Origin: Caulobacterales bacterium RIFCSPHIGHO2_01_FULL_70_19
GTDB taxonomy: Bacteria > Pseudomonadota > Alphaproteobacteria > Caulobacterales > Caulobacteraceae
Assembly: GCA_001794825.1 (NCBI GenBank)
Contig: MGLK01000003.1
Span: 53,429-117,428 of the forward strand
Length of the DNA: 64,000 bases
Direction of reading: 5' to 3'
Shown: positions 42,726-50,179 of the stretch, piece by piece
Layout: the number at the start of each line of letters is the position of its first letter
How positions within the stretch are numbered: the stretch's first letter is position 1
Translations under genes and position numbers: made by a program
The notes under the pieces: generated by a model
Seen by the model: the letters and a program-made list of their open reading frames with translations, nothing else
Databases searched by the model: none
Told to the model about the DNA's origin: nothing

Positions 42726-43070
42726 GTGGACATGCATTTTGGGTTCGTTGCGAACGATGTTCTGGTCGCCGAAGACCTTGCATTCGTGCAATGGTTCGGT
42801 CTTTCCGCAGGCCGCGCCCGGGTGCTTTCCATGCTCTGGCGGGCCCAAGGCGAGATTGTGAGCGCCGGCTCTTTCGGTCTCAGTCGCCGTAGCGCTTATG
42901 TTTACGTTTCTGAGTTGCGCATGGCGCTCGATCCTGGCGCCATCCATACACGGTCCAAGTCCGGATACGCCTTGACCCAATCGGGCCTCGAAGAATGCCG
43001 GGCCGCCCTTGGGGCGATGCATCGCTGGTGGTCGTCAGAGGCCGCGGAATCGAGAAGCATCGCCGCATAG
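42726..43070 (+). CDS. Winged-helix/HTH-domain protein of unknown function
   Basis: LSAGRARVLSMLWRAQGEIVSAGSFGLSRRSAYVYVSELRMALDPGAIHTRSKSGYALTQSG; divergent from MarR. Confidence 0.6.
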   Translation: MDMHFGFVANDVLVAEDLAFVQWFGLSAGRARVLSMLWRAQGEIVSAGSFGLSRRSAYVYVSELRMALDPGAIHTRSKSGYALTQSGLEECRAALGAMHRWWSSEAAESRSIAA

Positions 43071-43099
43071 CGGCCAAATGGAGTGCTTGACGCGCGATA

Positions 43100-44224
43100 T
43101 CAGTCGAGGGTGGTCCTGTAGCGCACGATCGCGAGGGCCGTGACTACGACGACGAAGGCGGCCAGCGCCATCACGCTTGGCCAGGCGTCCGCCAGACCGA
43201 CGCCCTTCAACAGGGCGCCGCGGACGATCCTCAGGAAATGGGTGACCGGAATCAACGAGCCCAAGGCCTGGGCCCAGTCCGGCATGCCGCGGAAGGGGAA
43301 CAGAAAGCCGGAGAGCAGCATCGAGGGCAGGATGTAGAAGATGGACATCTGCATGGCCTGCATCTGGGTCTGGGCGAGGGTGGACAGGAAGAAGCCAAGG
43401 GCCAGCGATCCCACGATGAACAGCATGACGCCGACCACAAGGGCGTCCCAGCCGCCGGCCATGGGGACGTCGAACAGGAGCCGCGCCATCACCAGGAAGA
43501 GGGTCACCTGCACAACGCCCACCCCGACGTAGGGGGCGAGCTTGCCGATCATGACTTCGAGCGGCCGCACGGGCGTCGCCAGCAGGCTTTCCAGCGTTCC
43601 GCGCTCCCGCTCGCGCGCCATGGCCAGCGACGTCATCATGACCAGGGTCATCGACAGGATGACCCCGAGCAGGCCGGGAACGATGTTGAAGGCCGTTATG
43701 CCCTCCGGATTATAGCGCCTGTGAACGATGACCTCGAACGGGGCGCCTTGTGTCGACCGGACCAGCGGGCCGGTCAGGTCGCGAGCCAGCGCTTGACCCG
43801 GAAGGCCCGCGAGCGCGGCCAGGGCCCCGCCGGTCGCCGAAGGATCCGCGGCGTCGGCTTCGATCAGGACCGTGGGATTTTCCCCGCGGACAACCCGGCG
43901 CGTGAAATCCTGGGGGATCACCACGGCGAACTGCACCTCTCCGCGGGCCAGCGCCCGGTCCAGTTCGGCCTGACTGTTCGCCGACTGGGTTATGCGAAAA
44001 TAGCCGCTGTTCGTCAGGGCGCTCAGAAACGAGCGCGAAAAGCTTCCGTGGTCCTGCACATAGACGGCGGTCGGCAGATTTCGGGGATCGTCGTTGATCG
44101 CATAGCCGAATAACACCAGCTGGAGGATCGGCATGATGAGGATCATGGCGTAGGCGAGGTGATCGCGCGTGAGCTGAATGAATTCCTTGGCCATCACGGC
44201 CCAGATTCGGGTCGCGGAGAGCAT
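43100..44224 (-). CDS. ABC-2 type transporter permease (YhhJ/YbhR-like)
   Basis: AVMAKEFIQLTRDHLAYAMILIMPILQLVLFGYAINDDPRNLPTAV; MLLSGFLFPFRGMP. Confidence 0.93.
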   Translation of the reverse strand: MLSATRIWAVMAKEFIQLTRDHLAYAMILIMPILQLVLFGYAINDDPRNLPTAVYVQDHGSFSRSFLSALTNSGYFRITQSANSQAELDRALARGEVQFAVVIPQDFTRRVVRGENPTVLIEADAADPSATGGALAALAGLPGQALARDLTGPLVRSTQGAPFEVIVHRRYNPEGITAFNIVPGLLGVILSMTLVMMTSLAMARERERGTLESLLATPVRPLEVMIGKLAPYVGVGVVQVTLFLVMARLLFDVPMAGGWDALVVGVMLFIVGSLALGFFLSTLAQTQMQAMQMSIFYILPSMLLSGFLFPFRGMPDWAQALGSLIPVTHFLRIVRGALLKGVGLADAWPSVMALAAFVVVVTALAIVRYRTTLD

Positions 44225-45150
44225 CAGTCCGAGTCTCGCTGAAGGTCGGCCGTCAACTGGATGAAGACGTCCTCCAGGGTCGGCCGGGTTTCCGTCCAGA
44301 CGACCGGCGCTTGACTGAGGGGTGCAATCGCCTTTTCCAGTGCGGCGCGATCTCGTCCGGAGACGTGCAGCGTCGTTCCGAACACCGTCGCCATTTCGAC
44401 GCCGGCCTGGTTCCGAAGGCGCGGAATGAGCCGACCGACGTTCGGTCCTTCCGCCAGGAATGTGGTCAGGCCGGACTCATCGATGACCTGGTCGGCCGTA
44501 CCGCGGGCAAGCGTTCGACCGCCCGCGATATAGGCGATCTCGTGACACCGTTCCGCCTCGTCCATGTAATGCGTGGACACCAGAACGGTCATGCCCTCGT
44601 CGGACAGCGCATGAATCTCGTCCCAGAAGGTCCGCCGGGCTTCGGGATCGACGCCGGCGGTCGGCTCGTCGAGCAGGAGCAACTCGGGTTCGTGCAGCGT
44701 CGCGGCGGCGAGCGCCAGACGTTGCTTCCAGCCGCCGGAGAGCGTGCCTGCCAGCTGTCGGCGCCGCTTGACCAGCCCCAGACGTTCGAGCGCGGCCTCG
44801 ACCCGGGCGGCGCGGCGGTCCAGTTCGTGAACCCGGCTCGTGAAGATCAGGTTCTGCTCGATGGACAGGTCGTCATAGAGCGAGAATTTCTGCGTCATGT
44901 AGCCGACCCGACGTTTGATGAGTTCGGACTGGCTCATGACGTTGTAGCCCAGAACCTCGCCCTCGCCGCTGTCGGGCGTCAGCAGACCACACAGAAGGCG
45001 AAGCGTGGTCGTTTTGCCCGCTCCGTTTGGGCCGAGGAATCCACAAATTCTGCCGCGTTCGACGGTAATGCCAAAATCCTGAACGGCATGGAGATCGCCG
45101 AACGACTTGTTCAGGCCTCGAACGTCGATCACTGGCTTTGCATCGGTCAT
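44224..45150 (-). CDS. ABC transporter ATP-binding protein
   Basis: GFLGPNGAGKTTTLRLLCGLL; GTLSGGWKQRLALAAATLHEPELLLLDEPTAGVDPEARR. Confidence 0.95.
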   Translation of the reverse strand: MTDAKPVIDVRGLNKSFGDLHAVQDFGITVERGRICGFLGPNGAGKTTTLRLLCGLLTPDSGEGEVLGYNVMSQSELIKRRVGYMTQKFSLYDDLSIEQNLIFTSRVHELDRRAARVEAALERLGLVKRRRQLAGTLSGGWKQRLALAAATLHEPELLLLDEPTAGVDPEARRTFWDEIHALSDEGMTVLVSTHYMDEAERCHEIAYIAGGRTLARGTADQVIDESGLTTFLAEGPNVGRLIPRLRNQAGVEMATVFGTTLHVSGRDRAALEKAIAPLSQAPVVWTETRPTLEDVFIQLTADLQRDSD

Positions 45151-46130
45151 TTCGCGCCCCGCAACCGTTCGACATCGACGGGCAAGCCCGGTTGTAGCGC
45201 GCGTGGGTTTTCCGGGGCCGCCTCGATCATGAAGACCAGTCGATCCCGGCTGCCCTGGCTGTAGAGAATAGGCGGGGTGAACTCGGGTCGCGGGCTGATC
45301 CAGGTGATCCGGGCCTTGCGCGGCGCACCGCAGCCGTCACAGCTGAATCTGACCACGCCCCCCGGTCGATAGTGGATCAACTCGCGTTCCGGCACGAAGA
45401 ACCGCAACTTGACCTCTGCGTCGGGCAGCAGCGCGAGGACGGGTTGATTGGCGGGGACGAATTCGCCCTGGCGGAAGAAAATTTCCTCGACACGGGCTTC
45501 CACCGGCGCCCGGGGAGAGAGGGTGCGCAGGCGAACCTCGGCTTCGTTCAGTCCGCCTTCGGCCTGGCGGATCTGTTGTTCGGCGGCCCGCAACGCATCT
45601 TCCCGTGCGCCAAGCGTGGCCACCTCTCGGCGACGGCGGACGGCCTCGACCTGCGCCCTTGCCGTGTCCCGGTTCGCTCGCTCCTGGTCGAGCCTGGCCG
45701 GCGCGTAGATGCCCCGGCGCACCAAGGGTTCGATCCGGGCATAGCTGGCTTCGGCTTCGCGGAGCTGCGCCAGGGCGGCGGCGAGTTCGGTGTCGAACAC
45801 CTCGAGTTCCTGCGCCCTCTGTCCCGTACGAAGATCGTCCGCGCGAGCTCGGGCGGCCTCGACGGACGCGGCCGCGCCGCGCTCCTGGGCCTCCTGCACG
45901 CCGGGGTCGATCTGGAAGGTCACCGCGCCGGCCTGGACGCGGTCGCCTTCCCGCACATACAGGGCTTCAAGCGCGCCGGAGGCGGGCGCCGCGAGATAGA
46001 CCGACTCGCCTTCGACGTAGCCGGAAAGGGGCCGGTTCGTCTGGTCGGTCTGTAGAAACGACCAGACCGCGGCGCCCGTCGCGACGACACCGATAACGGC
46101 GGCGATCCTGTAGATGAGCCGGCGCCTCAC
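45147..46130 (-). CDS. HlyD family secretion protein (YhiI-like)
   Basis: GYVEGESVYLAAPASGALEALYVREGDRVQAGAVTFQIDP; likely GTG start overlapping the TetR stop. Confidence 0.9.
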   Translation of the reverse strand: MRRRLIYRIAAVIGVVATGAAVWSFLQTDQTNRPLSGYVEGESVYLAAPASGALEALYVREGDRVQAGAVTFQIDPGVQEAQERGAAASVEAARARADDLRTGQRAQELEVFDTELAAALAQLREAEASYARIEPLVRRGIYAPARLDQERANRDTARAQVEAVRRRREVATLGAREDALRAAEQQIRQAEGGLNEAEVRLRTLSPRAPVEARVEEIFFRQGEFVPANQPVLALLPDAEVKLRFFVPERELIHYRPGGVVRFSCDGCGAPRKARITWISPRPEFTPPILYSQGSRDRLVFMIEAAPENPRALQPGLPVDVERLRGAK

Positions 46131-46753
46131 GCCTTCATTCCCTTGAGGATCGTGTCCAGGTGCTGGCATGCGAGCGCCTCAAGCGGCAATGACTCGGCCC
46201 CGATGGGTTCGAAGGTTTCCCGCCACAGCAGCCCCAGCACTAAGGGGCCCAACAGGCCCATCGCAAACAATTCGGGATCGCCGGACCGGACTTCGCCGGA
46301 CCTTTGACCGCGACGGATGATGTCTGAGATCAGCGAAAGCAGCGGTGTTATCACGGTTTGATGCCAGATCAGGGCCAGTTCGGGCAGGTTTCGGCTTTCC
46401 GCGACAATCAGCTTCAACACTCCGCCGATGCGGGGATTCGACTGGATCGCGGAGACGAGAACACCGACGCCCAGCCGCGCGGCTTCGTCGAAGGGGATTT
46501 CGGTTCCGGCGCCGGTTCGAATCTTCAGCAGTCTCGGTTCGATGGCGTCCTGCACCACGGCCTTGAACAGATCCTGTTTCGTTTCGAAATACAGGTAGAG
46601 CGCGCCCTTCGAGACCCCGGCCGCCCTGGCGATGTCGTCCAGCCGGGCTCGGGTGAAGCCATGCTCGGAAAAGACCTCAAGCGCGGCCGCGATGATCTCT
46701 TTGGGCCGGTCAGCCGCGCGGCGGCGCCATTTGGGTTCACCAGGAGGCAACAT
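46127..46753 (-). CDS. TetR/AcrR family regulator
   Basis: RPKEIIAAALEVFSEHGFTRARLDDIARAAGVSKGALYLYFETKQDLFKAVV. Confidence 0.93.
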   Translation of the reverse strand: MLPPGEPKWRRRAADRPKEIIAAALEVFSEHGFTRARLDDIARAAGVSKGALYLYFETKQDLFKAVVQDAIEPRLLKIRTGAGTEIPFDEAARLGVGVLVSAIQSNPRIGGVLKLIVAESRNLPELALIWHQTVITPLLSLISDIIRRGQRSGEVRSGDPELFAMGLLGPLVLGLLWRETFEPIGAESLPLEALACQHLDTILKGMKA

Positions 46754-46765
46754 CGAGGATCATCC

Positions 46766-46789
46766 TAATAACTGATCAGTCGGTTATTA
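46766..46789. promoter_or_regulatory. Candidate operator palindrome upstream of TetR-HlyD-ABC operon
   Basis: taataactgatcagtcggttatta: near-perfect inverted repeat containing the perfect core actgatcagt, 13 bp upstream of the TetR start. Confidence 0.6.
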
Positions 46790-47423
46790 GCGTGCTCGGG
46801 ACTCTTGAGCAAGGGGCCGGGCCTCTGGCGCTGAGCGGCTCGCACCGGTTCGGCCTGACCTGGGGCCGTAGCCGCCGGGTTGATCTGTCGCCGAGCATCG
46901 ATGGGGAGCGGCCACCTACCCTCGCGTCCAGGAGGGAAGTTCGCCGAAGCCGCGCCGCACGGCCTGGCGCAATTTCCTTCAGGGCAAGGGCGGCGCCATT
47001 GCGCGGACCGCCCCCGGCCCGGCATTGAGCCGCGCTCGATCAAGGCCGGCGAGACGCCTCCCGATCACCGGCGACTCCGGGCTCGTCCCGATTCACCGGG
47101 GAGCAAGCGGGGGGCGTGTGGCCCCGCACTTGCCGCAGACCTCCATTTGACGGCGTTCCGACCAGGAAAAGCTGTGCCTGCAAAAAAGTCGGCGAACTCG
47201 CTTGAACATGAATGACTTGCCTCCCGCGAGAAAATGACGCTGGCAAAGCCTGCCCCCCGATCCTCAATGGGCAAACCCCCGGCGGGTTTCGTTGACAACG
47301 CCCGGACACACCGCCTCCATAGGCAAACTGCGCCAAGGTTGACGTCTTTGCACGCGTTTGGCACCGTTTTGATGTCCGCCCGCCGTTTCATGACCTCCAG
47401 CTCGGGATTCCCGATCCGGCCGT

Positions 47424-47640
47424 GTCATCGCGCAGTCTCGCGACCCTGAGCCGCTGCTGCCAAACGGCCTTCAGGTCCACCGGGGGCTGCTGGACGGCAA
47501 GACCCTGGAGCGCGATCTGGCGGAGGACCGGCTAATCGTCGGTCCCGCGATAACCGGTTGCTGGTCGGGGTCTTGCTGGAAGTCCGGGCGCGGCACTGGG
47601 AGGGTCGCCTCGCCGACGTTCGCCGGGCGCATCGGACGAA
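47424..47640 (+). pseudogene. Frameshifted 3'-terminal fragment of a second lasso C (cyclase) gene
   Basis: agtctcgcgaccctgagccgctgctgccaaacggccttcaggtccaccgggggctgctggacggcaagaccctggagcgcgatctggcggaggaccggct closely matches 24161 onward of the intact C gene; single-nucleotide deletions break the frame. Confidence 0.88.
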
Positions 47641-47683
47641 GCGTTCCATCGTCCGTCGGCTTGGCGATCGCCGAGCGGGCGGC

Positions 47684-50179
47684 TCAGCTCGAGGGAATGC
47701 TCGCGGACTGGAGCCCCGACGCGTGTCCAGGATGGCGACAGCCGGGGACCTGAGCGGCCGGCCCCGGCGCGCGGGGGGCGTCGCCGAGCTCCGCGGGGCC
47801 CAGATAGCGGTCCAGCCAGGCGAGGATACGGGCGTGAAGGTCGCGCAGATTGGCGGGGCTGACGAACACATGGCCTTCGCCTGCATAGGTCACGAGATCG
47901 GCCTCGCGTCCCAGCCGGTACAGGGCCCCGAACAGGACATCGCCGCCGGCCGGGTCGAGGTCGCCCTCGATCAGCAGGACGGGCGTGCGGATCCGGTCGG
48001 CGAGGTAGATCGGACTGTTTTCGACATAGGCCTCGGGTCGCGCCGGCAGGCTGGCGCCGATCGCGCCCTGACCGCTCTCGGCCCAGCCCGCCAGGGCGTT
48101 GATCGGCACCCCGTCGTCGGGGGAGACCAGGAAATGCGGCGTCAAAGCATAGACCCGGGAGAGGTCGGCGTAGCCGGCCGAGGCGATCACGGTCCGGAAG
48201 CGCTCGCTCCGCGCCGCAGTCAGCAGAGCGGCGTGTCCGCCGTAGCTATGGCCGATCAGGGCCACGCGGGCCGGGTCGATCGGCGCCTGTCGGGCCGCCT
48301 GATCGACGATAGCGTCGATCCGTGCGGCCAGATCGTCCAGCCCCGTACCGGCGCCGCTGGGGCGAGGCAGGGCGGGCACAAGCACGGCATAGCCGTGGGC
48401 GGCCATGACGGCTGGATTGATGTGTCGCCGCTCTCCGCCTGGCCTGAGCCAGGATGGCGGAACGGGGTAGGCGGCGCCGGGGTAGAGGACCACCGCCACG
48501 GGGACCCTCCCGCCGCCGGGGTCCGGCGGCGGGAGCAGCAACCAGCTGGTCAGGACCTGGCCGTCCGGCCCGGGGTGGGTGACGGCTTCAATCCGGCCCC
48601 AGGCCAGCAGGTCGAGCGCGAGGTTGAGCGTCGCAAGCGGATGGTCGCCGTTCGGGTCGCGGCGCAGCAGGCGGGTCGATCCCATCGCCGAAAGGCGCTG
48701 CACGACCGCAAACCGCGCGTCCGGGCTGGCGGCGAGGAGGGTCTCGTCCGGGCCCAGCGGCGGCAGGCAGGCGCCGGAGCGCGACGCGCCGAGGCGGGTG
48801 AGACATCCGGCCTGCAGCAGGACGCCCGGCGTTGGGTCGACCTCGGTCGGGTTGGTTCGCGCCCGGCCGCCGCCGTCGGCGGCGCGCTCGCGGCTCTGCA
48901 CACGCCCGGGGAGACCCGGAGCTTCGGAGGGGGTGTCGAGGCGATACAGCCCGTCACCGCGTTCGATCCAGGCGTGACCGCCGGCCTGCAGCAGGCGTTC
49001 CGAGGGCTCTCGGACCGGAACGGTCAGGGCGTTCGGGTCCGCCCGAAGCCACGCCTGGGCCCCGTCTGTCGTCCGGACCTGGACGACGGGCGCTCCGCCG
49101 TCCCAGCCCGCCCGCACGAAGGGCATGCCGTCGGCCTGTTCGGCGACCCAGGGTCGGGCGTCGCCGAGTCGCACGGGCCGGGCCGGACCGGCGCGGGAGA
49201 TGCGCCAGAATCGGCCGTCGTCCCACGCCCCGCCGGGCGTCCGGCCGAAGGCCAGTACGGATCGCCCGTCCGGCGACCAGCTCAGCAGATGCGACAGGAT
49301 GTCCTGATCGGGCAGGGGCTCGTCCACTTGCCGGTTTTCAATGTCGACCAGCCACAGCCGCCTGCGTCGCGCCGGCGTCCCGACCCGCACCGGGGCGTCG
49401 CCGCTCGCCTGCAGATCCTCGGCGTCGGCGAGGACGGCGACCGCCGCGCCGTCCGGGGACAGTTCGAAGTCGAACAACGCCCCGATGGCGAGCTCCGTCT
49501 GGGCCCCCGTGCCGAGATCGAGGCGGACCAGGCGCGCCGGCGCGGCGGGATCGCGGTCGCCGCGACGCGCGCCGCTGGGAATCGAGACCGCGGAGGGCGC
49601 GTGACCCGCCTCGAACCGGCGCCACAGCGCCGCCTTGCGCGCCTGGGTCTGGCCGCCGAGGCGGAACACCAGGGGAAGATCGTCGGGCGCCCGCGAGATC
49701 AGGATGACCTCAGTCGCCGAGCGCCAGGCGACCGTGCGGCCGAGGCCGGTGAACTCCGGGGTCAGGGCGAACCAACGGGTTTCGCCGGTCGCCAGGGTCA
49801 GGACCCCGAGGCGCCAGCTCGTCTCGGTCAACCGGAAGACCAGCATCCGGTCGCCATCGGGGGAGAAGGGTCCGGAGACATAGCCGGTCGCGTGGCCGGG
49901 GTCGGAAATGACCCGCGGCGGCGCGCCGGACGTCGCGTCGTGTATCTCCAGACCGCTCAGCAGATGGGTGGTCATCAGCCCGAAACGGAAGCTTGCCGCC
50001 GACGACCAGGCGGCGCGGCGCTCGACGACGATCCAGCGGCCTCCTGGGCCGATCCGGACCTGGCCGAGACTTTCCTGACCCAGCACCGCCTCGATGGTGA
50101 CCGGCCGCGGCGTCTCGCCCACGCCCGGGCTGGCCGCCGTCCCGAGGACGGCGGCCAGCAGCAGACAGACCGGACGCAT
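47684..50179 (-). CDS. Lasso peptide isopeptidase-like serine hydrolase (AtxE2 family; beta-propeller plus prolyl-oligopeptidase-type catalytic domain)
   Basis: Signal peptide; VVERRAAWSSAASFRFGLMTTHLLSGLEIHDATSG; catalytic GHSYGGHAALLTAA, PVLLIEGDLDPAGG, GEGHVF; adjacent to TonB receptor and lasso C fragment. Confidence 0.82.
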   Translation of the reverse strand: MRPVCLLLAAVLGTAASPGVGETPRPVTIEAVLGQESLGQVRIGPGGRWIVVERRAAWSSAASFRFGLMTTHLLSGLEIHDATSGAPPRVISDPGHATGYVSGPFSPDGDRMLVFRLTETSWRLGVLTLATGETRWFALTPEFTGLGRTVAWRSATEVILISRAPDDLPLVFRLGGQTQARKAALWRRFEAGHAPSAVSIPSGARRGDRDPAAPARLVRLDLGTGAQTELAIGALFDFELSPDGAAVAVLADAEDLQASGDAPVRVGTPARRRRLWLVDIENRQVDEPLPDQDILSHLLSWSPDGRSVLAFGRTPGGAWDDGRFWRISRAGPARPVRLGDARPWVAEQADGMPFVRAGWDGGAPVVQVRTTDGAQAWLRADPNALTVPVREPSERLLQAGGHAWIERGDGLYRLDTPSEAPGLPGRVQSRERAADGGGRARTNPTEVDPTPGVLLQAGCLTRLGASRSGACLPPLGPDETLLAASPDARFAVVQRLSAMGSTRLLRRDPNGDHPLATLNLALDLLAWGRIEAVTHPGPDGQVLTSWLLLPPPDPGGGRVPVAVVLYPGAAYPVPPSWLRPGGERRHINPAVMAAHGYAVLVPALPRPSGAGTGLDDLAARIDAIVDQAARQAPIDPARVALIGHSYGGHAALLTAARSERFRTVIASAGYADLSRVYALTPHFLVSPDDGVPINALAGWAESGQGAIGASLPARPEAYVENSPIYLADRIRTPVLLIEGDLDPAGGDVLFGALYRLGREADLVTYAGEGHVFVSPANLRDLHARILAWLDRYLGPAELGDAPRAPGPAAQVPGCRHPGHASGLQSASIPSS

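Noticed and set aside
43100-46130. ABC-2/HlyD exporter as the dedicated lasso 'D' exporter
   Set aside because: Domain types (separate ATPase, ABC-2 permease, HlyD, own TetR) match YhiI/YhhJ drug exporters rather than the fused peptidase/ABC exporters of D-containing lasso clusters.
46790-47420. Short ORFs between TetR and the lasso C fragment
   Set aside because: Translations on both strands lack recognisable motifs; likely degraded spacer at the rearrangement junction.
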